Source: Cedecea sp000277545 (GTDB lineage Bacteria > Pseudomonadota > Gammaproteobacteria > Enterobacterales > Enterobacteriaceae). Taken from it: a stretch of 64,000 nucleotides of DNA. The stretch lies in assembly GCA_050847315.1 (NCBI GenBank), contig CP193791.1. The stretch is one strand, 5' to 3'. Below the pieces are notes generated by a model. It made no database searches. It was not told where the DNA came from and was given only the letters and a program-made list of their open reading frames with translations. The position numbers were made by a program, and so were the translations under genes. Shown here in pieces: positions 42,894 through 51,238 of the stretch. Positions within the stretch are counted from its first letter, which is position 1, and every line of letters begins with the position of its first letter.

Positions 42894-42925
42894 TGCTACA
42901 GCTGCTACGTGTAGCAGCTGTAGCA
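42894..42925. repeat. Perfect 15-bp inverted repeat between convergent genes
   Basis: TGCTACAGCTGCTAC (42894-42908), GT spacer, GTAGCAGCTGTAGCA (42911-42925). Each arm also contains two copies of GCTAC. No T-run follows on either strand within 10 bases, so a simple terminator is unlikely to be the whole story, though the place between convergent stops fits termination. Confidence 0.85.
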
Positions 42926-42956
42926 GTCTAACAGACGGAGTAAAACATTTTCTTTA

Positions 42957-44765
42957 TCACCCCATGTGACATGGCTGGCAAAGAATCTGCACGATCCCAC
43001 AAAGCTGCTCCCGCTCATATCGGGCATCTTGTGAGATTCCTGCCAGCAGGATGATGTTACTGATATCTTCTCCCGGGCATCTCAGGTAATAAATCAGATC
43101 ATCGATGCTGAGAAGGCAATTAAAGAGTGTGCTTTCACTCAGAATGCCAATCAGGCTGCCACTCAGCTCCTCTACGGTAAGAATTTTATCTGCCCGGATA
43201 AGGTCGGCAAGTATTTTATTGTCGTTACAACACTCTTTTTCTTTAATGTAACGACTAACTTTACCCAAAATATCATCAAATTTTTTAAGCAGCCCAGAGA
43301 TTGCATGAGGGTAAATACCTAAAGGATCGACCTCATGCAAATAGCTTACTTTCCTTATCATAAGGTTATACATTTTTACCGCGCGCATAATCACAAAATT
43401 GTTAGCAAAAGATGCTATTGGTGATATTACTCCTCGCTGATTAACAACTCGATAATCAGTGAGAACGCCTTGGTTCGCGAGTATACTATTAATCATGGAA
43501 AGCAATACGCCATCCCGAATTTTATTTCTTTCTAGTTTTACTTTAAGAGCCAGTTTGATAACAGAAAAGGCGGCTGGCAAGAAACCAATCGGCAATTCTT
43601 CAATGTCTATATCATTCACCAGGGTCCAAGCCCCAGCCAGTTCTTCTCGACTCAGAAGGCAAATGAGCGACAGGAGTTTAGCATAAGGCTCTATTACATC
43701 AGAATGGTTGGAGGAGTTAAGGCATGCCGACATCTTAATAAAATCCCAGCCTGAGTAACTACGTAGCTGGTTCGTATCAAAAACAATTTTCCTGAGCTCA
43801 ATTATGTAGCGGTATGGTTCTTCGTCTAAAGTCACAGAGATAGGTGCGATCGCTTTCCTGTTCCAGAACCAAGTGATGCTATGCAGCAGAGTCTCATCAC
43901 ACTGTTCAGAATAAATATAATGATACAAGCTTCTGTTTATTGAATTACAGAAAATTCCATGTTCCGTCATCCTTCTATAAATCCCGGACAATGAAATGAC
44001 CAATGCCGTGTGTTTCTCGAATTCAAGCAAAAAATTAAGTGAGAGGTATGCACGTTCCACTGCAATTAATCTGGCGTCATTTGCAGTGACGTCCTTCCCT
44101 GATATGAATGACTCTATATATTCAGTTCTGCTGAGTGTTATTTTTTGCTTAATTGTGTCATTTTTTTGTCCATTTCCCTTCCGGATATTTGCAATATGGC
44201 TGAAAATAGAGCTCAAGTGATCTTTATAAGAAAAATCCAGTGTGCCTATATACTCACGCAGGTAATCTCTTACACCGGCGTAAACACACTCACTGCCACT
44301 TTCAACAGAGGGGCAGTGTCTGCTATTTAAAAATTGGTGAATATGGAAATAGAAATGCGTTTCATCATTAAGTTGTAATGTTTTATAAATTTCTAGAGCA
44401 ATGACGGGTGGCATAGCTTCCTGCAGGTATCGCCGGGCTATCTGGTTGTTGTCTAGGCGGGAAAATACAGGAATGTGTATTAGCGCATTGTACAGTTGCT
44501 CGTACCTGGCAAAGATCTCCCACCTCTGTTCTTTGCTGAACACCCCGTTGGTATCAACAATGTCCGAAACACTGTCATAGCAGTGCTTGGCAAACGCCTG
44601 ATGAAATGAAAAACCGCTGTTATTGCGTGTTTCCCTGTGCTTGTCATTCTTAACGAACAGGCCAAAAGACTGATACAGAACATACATCATTTCAGCAAAT
44701 GAATGACTCCTCACATACCCTCCGGTTGGTTTCCGTTTCTCTACGGGGACAGTATCACAGAGCAT
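42957..44765 (-). CDS. Large orphan protein of unknown function
   Basis: 602 residues from the ATG at 44765; the frame is open to a TTG at 44810, four bases from the alpA start, and a GTG at 44714 with GGAGGG upstream is another possible start. No P-loop, nuclease or membrane motif can be seen; the protein is mainly helical and AT-rich. It is the only minus-strand gene between the defence cargo and the island's right core module, faces alpA divergently and may be controlled by it. A defence role is guess from position only. Confidence 0.7.
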   Translation of the reverse strand: MLCDTVPVEKRKPTGGYVRSHSFAEMMYVLYQSFGLFVKNDKHRETRNNSGFSFHQAFAKHCYDSVSDIVDTNGVFSKEQRWEIFARYEQLYNALIHIPVFSRLDNNQIARRYLQEAMPPVIALEIYKTLQLNDETHFYFHIHQFLNSRHCPSVESGSECVYAGVRDYLREYIGTLDFSYKDHLSSIFSHIANIRKGNGQKNDTIKQKITLSRTEYIESFISGKDVTANDARLIAVERAYLSLNFLLEFEKHTALVISLSGIYRRMTEHGIFCNSINRSLYHYIYSEQCDETLLHSITWFWNRKAIAPISVTLDEEPYRYIIELRKIVFDTNQLRSYSGWDFIKMSACLNSSNHSDVIEPYAKLLSLICLLSREELAGAWTLVNDIDIEELPIGFLPAAFSVIKLALKVKLERNKIRDGVLLSMINSILANQGVLTDYRVVNQRGVISPIASFANNFVIMRAVKMYNLMIRKVSYLHEVDPLGIYPHAISGLLKKFDDILGKVSRYIKEKECCNDNKILADLIRADKILTVEELSGSLIGILSESTLFNCLLSIDDLIYYLRCPGEDISNIILLAGISQDARYEREQLCGIVQILCQPCHMG

Positions 44766-44813
44766 GCGGCAAAGTTCGAGGACTGCCAACGATATCCAAC
44801 AGGAGAACAATAC

Positions 44814-45050
44814 ATGACAAATCCACGTGAGCTTCAGTGCTTTTCTGACCAGCCCCTGCGCATCCTGCGCATGTCCGAACTAACTAAATTGCTCGGCATA
44901 TCGAGATCAAGCATCTATGAAAAACTGAATCCAAAATCCAGGTACTACGATGCAGACTTTCCAAAACCCGTCAGACTCGGGGTCGCATCTGTCGGCTGGC
45001 GCTCCATCTCAGTGGAAGAATGGATAGCATCCCGAACAGTGCAATGCTGA
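44814..45050 (+). CDS. alpA: AlpA-family island regulator
   Basis: 78 residues from the ATG at 44814 (AGGAGAAC upstream). MerR-like HTH of the phage AlpA type: ILRMSELTKLLGISRSSIYEKL, DADFPKPVRLG, GWRSISVEEWIASR. In CP4-57 AlpA activates the integrase (slpA/intA) and excision. 15 bases before the next gene, so co-transcribed with it. Confidence 0.93.
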   Translation: MTNPRELQCFSDQPLRILRMSELTKLLGISRSSIYEKLNPKSRYYDADFPKPVRLGVASVGWRSISVEEWIASRTVQC

Positions 45051-45065
45051 GGATGCCGCAGGCTT

Positions 45066-46433
45066 ATGTCAAAACCAAATGAAGAATTGTGCCTCGAGCT
45101 CTTAACCTTACCCCGTTACTACCGGCGGCTGCTGGAGTATTTATATTATAAAACAGGAGCGCCGGTTGAGATTCTGTTACCAGTTATTCTGGGCGCGATG
45201 TCTCTGGCATGCCAGGACATGTTTGATGTTGAACCCATTCCGGGGCGAAGGTACCCAACATCGCTGTTCATCCTGATACTTGCAAAGTCAGGGAGCAGGA
45301 AATCAACCATCTTCAGAATAGTACTGGAGGCAGTGACTCAGCTAGAACAGGAAATCGATTCAGATTTTCGTGAAGAAGTGATCCGGTATGAACGGGCGCT
45401 GGTGCTCTGGAAAGCAGAAGCCGCTGCATTTGAGAAGTGTTATAAAAAAGCGGTGACTCAGGACGCAGATTCAACGCAAGCCCATCAGGCACTGGATGAT
45501 GCTCACCGTCGGAAACCTGTAAGACCTGTCAAAAGACGCCTGATGACAAGTGATCCTACCAATGAGGCTTTAGGGAAAGAGCTGGGGCTGGGATATCCGG
45601 TATTGATGCTTGTGTCGGATGAATCAGGAGGTTTACTTGACGGTAACCTGTTCCGCAATACCCCGCAGCTCAACGCTCTGTGGTGTGGCGATACGATCAA
45701 CGTGGCAAGGGCATCCACGGAAAGCTATACCATTTGTGATGCCCGGTTTGGGATGATGCTGGCAATGCAGCCGGAATTATTTGATAGCTTCCTTAGCCGT
45801 CATGGGAAAAAGATGCGCCATTCAGGATTTCTACCCCGCTGTATGCTGGTAGATCTGGATCAGGTGCCTGAGGTTTGTAGACCTGAACAGGTAAACCAGA
45901 TTGACGGATCTTTGCTTCAGGAGTTCTTTACCACTCAGATAAAGCATTTACTGGCTGGAGTACAGCGTAGAAAAGAGGGAGCCAAAAGAACCTGTGTAAC
46001 TTTCTGCCATGAAGCACAGGCGTTATTCGAGGAAACTGATGCGTCAATACGCGAGCATATGAAACCCGGGGGAGCTTTACAGCACTACGATGATTTTTCG
46101 TCCCGGTTTGTGGAACATGCATCCCGGATAGCTGCTGTTATGCAGATATTTATTACTCCTGATTCACCAATCGTTACTAAGGACACGTTGATATCCGCCC
46201 TAAATTTAACCGAATGGTTTCTTAATCATTTCATTACAAAAGTGGACTCAACTCGCGAACAATCGGATGATGAAAAAGTCCTGTTATGGCTTGAGGACCA
46301 TCTCGCCGTGAATGGTTCTTTCGAGTTCAGGAGAAACGATATCATTAAGAAAGGTCCTTATTGTGTCAGACGTGCCGACCGACTAATGCCTGCACTGCGG
46401 AAACTTGAGAGAAAAGGAAAGGTTCAGTTATAA
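45066..46433 (+). CDS. yfjI: DUF3987 protein (YfjI-like)
   Basis: 455 residues. Start LTLPRYYRRLLEYLYY, P-loop-like AKSGSRKST near residue 75, and Walker-B-like VSDESGGLLDG are those of the DUF3987 family (YfjI in CP4-57), a group with AAA/primase-helicase relatives carried by phages and islands. Role in island replication is plausible, not shown. Followed by a hairpin terminator. Confidence 0.9.
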   Translation: MSKPNEELCLELLTLPRYYRRLLEYLYYKTGAPVEILLPVILGAMSLACQDMFDVEPIPGRRYPTSLFILILAKSGSRKSTIFRIVLEAVTQLEQEIDSDFREEVIRYERALVLWKAEAAAFEKCYKKAVTQDADSTQAHQALDDAHRRKPVRPVKRRLMTSDPTNEALGKELGLGYPVLMLVSDESGGLLDGNLFRNTPQLNALWCGDTINVARASTESYTICDARFGMMLAMQPELFDSFLSRHGKKMRHSGFLPRCMLVDLDQVPEVCRPEQVNQIDGSLLQEFFTTQIKHLLAGVQRRKEGAKRTCVTFCHEAQALFEETDASIREHMKPGGALQHYDDFSSRFVEHASRIAAVMQIFITPDSPIVTKDTLISALNLTEWFLNHFITKVDSTREQSDDEKVLLWLEDHLAVNGSFEFRRNDIIKKGPYCVRRADRLMPALRKLERKGKVQL

Positions 46434-46550
46434 GATGAGTGCGGAATCAATTACGTCAGGTTCATTGGTGCTGAAATGGACCCTGTTGAGCTGGCAGTTA
46501 AAACAAAAACGCCAATTCATCTTAGTGGGCCGTTATTTATGAGTAAATTG

Positions 46551-46588
46551 CCCGTTAAATAACTTCAGAGTGATTTAACGGGGTTTTA
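46551..46588 (+). terminator. Terminator of the alpA operon
   Basis: CCCGTTAAAT-aacttcagagtg-ATTTAACGGG (10-bp perfect arms, 46551-46582) then GTTTTAAATT. Confidence 0.7.
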
Positions 46589-46880
46589 AATTAACGTCAA
46601 TAAACTCAAAGTCAGATGTGTAGCGGCTTCCGCTACCTCTGGTTACCTGTTGATGTACATTTAAAATACACGGTATAAGTATTATATGCTTGGAGCACAG
46701 TTAACACGCATGCAATAAATAAACACATATACTACTAATGACCTTAATTAACTGAAAACCATACCAGTCAAATCTGTGCTTAATGCAACTCAGATACCTG
46801 AGCCCATTACAGCCTGCTAAAGGCATGATGCTGGAAGACGGCTGTCAATGCTCTGTAGCACAAGAATATATGGAAAAAAA
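46589..46880. other. Gap with small inverted repeat before the Gp2-like gene
   Basis: Contains GTAGCGG-ctt-CCGCTAC (46620-46636) and otherwise AT-rich sequence that should carry the promoter of the next gene; nothing else is recognised. Confidence 0.4.
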
Positions 46881-47582
46881 ATGACCAGTCCTGTTTACAC
46901 ACCTTACGGAAGGGAATTTGAAGAATTCATTAAAATGGCCAAAAATAAATATAAATCAGAAATGGAGCGTTATATCCTGCGAAGAATTATGGAGGTGGCA
47001 GAAAATACCTTCGAGCGGCGTAGCCGGATATTCTCTTTCTTTACTGTCTTGAGATTCTCCAGAGATCACATCACTGACGATCCAGACTCACTCACCTGTA
47101 TTCAGCGCACAGATATGGGGGCAATAACCCGTTGCATGGAGTCCATTAAAAGCCAGATACGGGAAGAGCATAAGCGTTCGGGCCGATCAGGCTCCCCTTC
47201 TTATCCTGCATATGCCTGGGTCCGTGAGCGTGATTCCAGTGCATATCCCCATTATCATCTGACACTGCTGTTCGACCGCAACGTTTATGCATTCCGGGGG
47301 AATTATTCCCTGTACAATGGCGACAATATGGCAAACCGCGTTCAGAAAGCCTGGTGTAGTGCTCTGGAACTGGCCTATCCGGATTATGCACATTTAGTCG
47401 AGTTTAATCAGAAAACGTATTGGCTGGACCGTAATGATGCTATTCAGCGAAATCATGAATATGTTGATTATCTCATGCGACTGGCTTATCTGGCTAAAGA
47501 AAACACCAAAGATGTTCACAGCAGTTACCGTAACTTTGGTACGAGTCAGATGATTACCGCAGGCAAAGAAGATGCCAGCTAA
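46881..47582 (+). CDS. Inovirus Gp2-family protein (YagK/YfjJ-like)
   Basis: 233 residues from the ATG at 46881 (an ATG at 46848 would add 11). Family words: FTVLRFSRDHITDD, the paired-histidine strand AYPHYHLTLLFDRNVY (about 127-142) typical of the Gp2/replication-initiator-like fold, and the C-terminal YVDYLMRLAYLAKENTKDV. Such proteins are common in P4/CP4-like islands and may be relaxase/Rep-like (HUH-type). Convergent with the integrase. Confidence 0.88.
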   Translation: MTSPVYTPYGREFEEFIKMAKNKYKSEMERYILRRIMEVAENTFERRSRIFSFFTVLRFSRDHITDDPDSLTCIQRTDMGAITRCMESIKSQIREEHKRSGRSGSPSYPAYAWVRERDSSAYPHYHLTLLFDRNVYAFRGNYSLYNGDNMANRVQKAWCSALELAYPDYAHLVEFNQKTYWLDRNDAIQRNHEYVDYLMRLAYLAKENTKDVHSSYRNFGTSQMITAGKEDAS

Positions 47583-47596
47583 TAGCATAATGCCGT

Positions 47597-47850
47597 TCAC
47601 TTAATCTCCCGAAGTTTATAGCCGAACGGATATTTAGGCGGAATATAAAGCACCGAACGATCATATCTTCGGTGTTTTTTTCTGACAGAATGAATGCCTT
47701 TACGTATTCTCTCATTCTTTTAAGATGCTTAGGTATGTTTCCGGCAGCTGCTCCCGCGCTGACCCGTACCTGCGAAACCAGTATAATGAGGGCTGCCACG
47801 AAGCTTATCCGGGTCGGTAAAACACCTGCCTCGCTGGCAATATCTGTCAT
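47597..47850 (-). pseudogene. C-terminal remnant of an IS4-like transposase
   Basis: Minus-strand reading gives LPTRISFVAALIILVSQ and GNIPKHLKRMREYVKAFIL, the C-terminal pattern of IS4-like transposases; after a run of seven A (minus strand, 47681-47675) a shift of frame is needed to continue as HRRYDRSVLYIPPKYPFGYK and a TGA at 47597. The N-terminal and catalytic parts are missing. A relic inside the island near the integrase. Confidence 0.5.
47651..47681 (+). terminator. Possible terminator after the Gp2-like gene
   Basis: CACCGAA-cgatcatatc-TTCGGTG followed by TTTTTTT. It coincides with the transposase relic, so the T-run could also be chance. Confidence 0.45.
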
Positions 47851-48114
47851 CTATTTTCTAGACCATCGCACTCTTCTTCCGGCTTGATGCCGAAATTATT
47901 CATCAATTTCATAGGCTTTGTGAATATATCATGGAGAAACTAATTTTTAGTTAAGATAAATCTATGGGTAGTCACTGAAAAAAACAGCGTAGTTGCACGC
48001 TTTAAAGGGAAGAGGTTCCAGCATCAGCTGGCAAAATTCAGTGTGCCACTACAAACCTTTTAGATGTAGCTGCCGATGAGTCCGCATCGTGCCCAACATC
48101 TGGGCACAATGTAA
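47851..48114. other. Gap between transposase relic and integrase
   Basis: About 260 AT-rich bases with stop codons in all frames; no gene, repeat or site can be supported. Confidence 0.4.
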
Positions 48115-49362
48115 TTAGGCCGAAGCAATTAATTTGATACCTTTATACCCGCCGTCAATAATACTTCCCCGGTCTGCCGCTGTAACAAAATTTGCCCACC
48201 ACTGCATCATCGGGCGTCGTTGCTCAAGGTAATCGCTGCGGTTATAGGCCCGACGAACCTCATTCTTGTCCACATGTGCTAGCGCTGCCTCAATGACATC
48301 AGGAGGAAAACCTTGCTCATTGAGCGCGGTGCTGGCAATTGAACGCAACCCATGTGATACAAGGATACCGCCGAATCCCGCTCTTTTAAGCGAGGCATTT
48401 ACCGTTTGGCTATTCATCGACTGAGTGGGCTTCAAACGGCTTGGAAAGATGAATTCCCGGTTGCCACTTAACGGTTTCATCATCTCTAATACAGCAATTG
48501 CTTCATCTGACAATGGGACGGTATGGTCACGGTTCATTTTCATACGTGATGCAGGGATCTTCCACTCTCGCGAATCCATGTCTACCTCTTCCCAACGAGC
48601 CTCTGCCGCTTCAGCAGGGCGGGTGATGGTGAGAAGTTGCCACATGAACAGGCATCGTGTTGAAAGACTAATGCTGGCTGTTCGCATCGTCTGCATTAAC
48701 TGAGGCAACTGATCGGGACGAATGCTGGGCATGTTTTTCTTCTGCGGCTTCTCGAATGCCTTTCCAATATTGACACTCGGTACCGCATCAATCAGCCCCG
48801 TGTTTTGGGCATAGATCATGACCTCATTGATGCGCTGGCACAGGCGACGAACGGTTTCCAATGCTCCTCTGGCCTGAACCGGTTGTACAGCCTGAACCAG
48901 AGTATGAGCTTTGATATCTGTAACGCTGACGTCACCAATCGCAGGAAAGACATCTCTTTCCAAAGATCGCCAAATGTCCTCAGCATAGTCCTCGGTCACG
49001 CTGGCTTTCTTCACATTCCACCAACGTTCTGCCACGAGTTGGAAAGTATTAGTTTTGGCTTCAAGCGAACTGCGCAGTTGTTCTTGCTGATGTTCCTGGG
49101 GATCGATTTGTTTCGCCAGGAGTGAGCGAGACTCTGCCCGATAGCTTCGAGCATCGGCAAGCGTAACTGACGGGTAGGAGCCAATGCTCTTTTTCGCTCG
49201 CTTCTTGGTGACAGGGCGAATGTAGCGAAACTGCCAGACTTTACTTCCGCTGGATTTGATCAGTAGCTCAAGGCCATCGCCATCATAGAGCACATAGTCC
49301 GCTTCCATGGGTTTGGCAGATTCGATTTCCTTAACGGAGAGTGGTTTAGTTTGTCTTGCCAT
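48115..49362 (-). CDS. Tyrosine integrase of P4/CP4-57 type, ssrA-specific
   Basis: 415 residues. N-terminal arm-binding DUF4102 (LSVKEIESAKPMEADYVLYD; YPSVTLADARSY), SAM-like core-binding domain, and catalytic domain with Arg in ITRPAEAAEARWEEV, the His-x-x-Arg in SHGLRSIASTAL and nucleophile Tyr in the tail NRSDYLEQRR. Like intA/slpA beside ssrA in E. coli it should recombine at the 3' end of ssrA. The start codon coincides with the end of the duplicated junction repeat. Arm-type GGTGCCTAA words lie directly upstream. Confidence 0.95.
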   Translation of the reverse strand: MARQTKPLSVKEIESAKPMEADYVLYDGDGLELLIKSSGSKVWQFRYIRPVTKKRAKKSIGSYPSVTLADARSYRAESRSLLAKQIDPQEHQQEQLRSSLEAKTNTFQLVAERWWNVKKASVTEDYAEDIWRSLERDVFPAIGDVSVTDIKAHTLVQAVQPVQARGALETVRRLCQRINEVMIYAQNTGLIDAVPSVNIGKAFEKPQKKNMPSIRPDQLPQLMQTMRTASISLSTRCLFMWQLLTITRPAEAAEARWEEVDMDSREWKIPASRMKMNRDHTVPLSDEAIAVLEMMKPLSGNREFIFPSRLKPTQSMNSQTVNASLKRAGFGGILVSHGLRSIASTALNEQGFPPDVIEAALAHVDKNEVRRAYNRSDYLEQRRPMMQWWANFVTAADRGSIIDGGYKGIKLIASA

Positions 49363-49590
49363 TGCCGGGTTTCCATAGTTTTAGGCACCTCAAAAACAAT
49401 AAAGCTTTATGAGGTGCCTAACAAGGTGCCTAAAAGGTTCGGATTTAATTAGTTCTCTTCGGACTTCGCGGGACAAACTGAGGGCACAAAAAAGCCCGCA
49501 GGGCTTGCGCCGTGCGGGCTCTTAGGACTTCATCGGATGACTCTGGTAATCACCGATGGAGAATTTTGGTGGAGCTGGCGGGAGTTGAAC
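49360..49590. repeat. Right copy of the int/ssrA junction (attL side)
   Basis: Partner of 22039-22268. Holds an 11-bp inverted pair TAGGCACCTCA..TGAGGTGCCTA (49382-49420), GGTGCCTAA arm words, the ssrA terminator and the intact 3' end of ssrA with core TTTTGGTGGAGCTGGCGGG (49564-49582). Confidence 0.85.
49487..49520 (-). terminator. ssrA rho-independent terminator
   Basis: Minus strand AGCCCGCA-cggcgcaagccc-TGCGGGCT followed by TTTTTTGTG. It lies 47 bases beyond the mature tmRNA end, as in E. coli. Confidence 0.9.
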
Positions 49591-49930
49591 CCGCGTCCGA
49601 AATTTCTACATCCTCGGTACTACATGCTTAGTCAGTCTTTACATTCGCCGGGCAACTGCGGACAGACACGCCATTACCAGACTATCCTGATTAGTTTTAA
49701 TGCTTCAACCCCAGGCAAGGCATCCACACGATCTCTTTTGGGTTTGACCTCTCTTTGATCCCCGTCTTAAGAGCGGAAGCTAGGGAGAGAGGGCTCAGAG
49801 CAGGTTATTAAGCTGCTAAAGCGTAGTTTTCGTCGTTTGCGACTATTTTTTTGCGGCTTTTTACGAGGCCAACCGCCCCTCGGCATGCACCTTGGGTTTC
49901 GCAAATCCCGTCGAATCCAGAATCAGCCCC
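49567..49930 (-). ncRNA. ssrA: Transfer-messenger RNA (tmRNA)
   Basis: 364 nt. On the minus strand it starts GGGGCTGATTCTGGATTCGA (49930 down) and ends with the alanine-tRNA-like half GTTCAACTCCCGCCAGC..CCACCA (to 49567). The tag frame reads (A)ANDENYALAA then stop, near 49820-49850. It rescues stalled ribosomes with SmpB, whose gene is presumably beyond the bap genes outside this window. The 3' end is the attachment site of the island and remains intact. Confidence 0.98.
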
Positions 49931-49936
49931 AATGTG

Positions 49937-49972
49937 TACCGGCGAGTATAACAGATTTATTACGCGCGTGAC
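49937..49972 (-). promoter_or_regulatory. ssrA promoter
   Basis: Minus-strand TATACT (49950-49945) with a GTCACG about 17 bases upstream; transcription would begin near 49937, leaving a 7-nt leader for RNase P removal before the mature 5' end at 49930. Confidence 0.6.
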
Positions 49973-49989
49973 CAGCCGTCTAAAGAGAA

Positions 49990-50037
49990 ATCCCGCTGAG
50001 TGCCATTCGTACAAAATTCCTTCAGCACCAGCGGGAT
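49990..50037 (-). terminator. Terminator at the end of the bap secretion operon
   Basis: ATCCCGCTG (minus strand 50037-50029) pairs with CAGCGGGAT (49998-49990), loop 30 with inner GTGC/GCAC, then TTCTCTTT. Confidence 0.65.
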
Positions 50038-50047
50038 AGGCGGTCAA

Positions 50048-51238
50048 TTAACGTTCGCGTAGCGCCTCGCGGGCACGGTTGAACGGCTTAATCAGGTACT
50101 CAACAATGGTTTTCTGCCCGGTTTTAATATCCACGGTCGCCACCATCCCCGGTGAGATGGAGAAATGGTGGCCCACTTTGTTCACCAGGTAGTCCTGGTT
50201 GGTGCGGATAAACACCCGGTAGTAGACGATTTCCGGCTTCACCTTGTCCTGAATGGTGTCCGGGGAGATGGTTTCCACGGTGCCTTCCAGCCCGCCGTAA
50301 ATGGCGTAATCGTAGGCGGTGATTTTCACCAGTGCGTGCTGGCCGGGATGGATAAAGGCGATGTCGCGCGGGGAGAGCCGGGCCTCAATCAGCAGGTGAT
50401 CGTCCACCGGCACAATCTCCATCATCTCGCCGTTCGGCGGAATAACGCCGCCGATGGTGGTCACCTGGATGTTCTTCACGATGCCGCGCACCGGCGAGCG
50501 CACGGTCATGCGGTTCACCGAATCTTCACGCCCTTTGATGATGGCGTCCAGCATGTCCACTTCGGCATTGGCCTTCGACAGCGCCTCGCGCGCCTGCACG
50601 TAATACTGCGAGCGCAGGTCAGTGATCCTTAAGCCCAGGTCGCTTTTCTGCCGCTGCAGGCGCAGCACTTCCACATGGCTCGCCGCGCCACTTTTCACCA
50701 GTCGCTGGGTGATATCCAGCTCTTTGTTGACCGACGTCAGCGCGTCCCGCAGCTCGGCTTCGGAGTCGTTCAGCTGCGCCCGGCGGGTTTTATACAGCCG
50801 GGTTTCGGAGGCGAGCAGGTCCGGAAACGCTTTGAGCGAGTCCGGGAATTTCAGCGGCTGATCGTTCACTTCGGCGTAAAGCCGCGCGCTGGAGGCCAGA
50901 GAGGCGCGGTAGCGAGCTGTGCTTTCCCCGACGTTGGACTCGGAGCGGGTCGGGTCGAGGCGGGCGACGATTTGCCCGGCCTGCACTTTATCGCCCTCGT
51001 GCACCAGCAGCTCGGTGACTATCCCGCCGTCCAGCGACTGCAAAATCTGCTCGCGGGAACTCGGCACTACTTTCCCGGTGCCGGTGGAGACTTCGTCCAG
51101 CGTGCCGAACCACGCCCAGACGCCGAACAGAGCAAACAGCAGCGTGATGAGCAGGATAATGCGGCTCGCCCCGGAAAACTCGCTTTCGCGCTGGATGTCC
51201 GGGTCATCCATGGTGACGTCATGCTGACTGGTTTTCAT
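50048..51238 (-). CDS. bapD: Type I secretion membrane fusion protein (HlyD/LapC-like, BapD)
   Basis: 396 residues from the ATG at 51238; the reading to 51328 lies inside the ABC gene. One N-terminal TM helix (ILLITLLFALFGVWAWFGTL), lipoyl half (GTGKVVPSSREQILQSLDGGIVTEL), long coiled coil, second half (VRSPVRGIVKNIQVTTIGGVI), and C-terminal KTGQKTIVEYLIKPF typical of type I secretion adaptors. It bridges the ABC pump to TolC-type BapB. Overlaps the ABC gene by 20 bases. Confidence 0.94.
   Translation of the reverse strand: MKTSQHDVTMDDPDIQRESEFSGASRIILLITLLFALFGVWAWFGTLDEVSTGTGKVVPSSREQILQSLDGGIVTELLVHEGDKVQAGQIVARLDPTRSESNVGESTARYRASLASSARLYAEVNDQPLKFPDSLKAFPDLLASETRLYKTRRAQLNDSEAELRDALTSVNKELDITQRLVKSGAASHVEVLRLQRQKSDLGLRITDLRSQYYVQAREALSKANAEVDMLDAIIKGREDSVNRMTVRSPVRGIVKNIQVTTIGGVIPPNGEMMEIVPVDDHLLIEARLSPRDIAFIHPGQHALVKITAYDYAIYGGLEGTVETISPDTIQDKVKPEIVYYRVFIRTNQDYLVNKVGHHFSISPGMVATVDIKTGQKTIVEYLIKPFNRAREALRER

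Larger units (their letters stand above)
22245..49583. mobile_element. ssrA-inserted genomic island, CP4-57-like with defence cargo
   Basis: Bounded on the right by the 3' end of ssrA next to a P4-type integrase and on the left by a partial copy of that 3' end with integrase arm sites. Conserved CP4-57/CP4-44-like genes occupy both ends (GTPase, WYL regulator, antirestriction-like, radC-like, cbeA/cbtA on the left; alpA, DUF3987, Gp2-like, int on the right). The centre 27.7-44.8 kb is cargo: type I RM with ATPase and HNH, retron-like locus, STAND NTPase, and an orphan. Confidence 0.85.
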
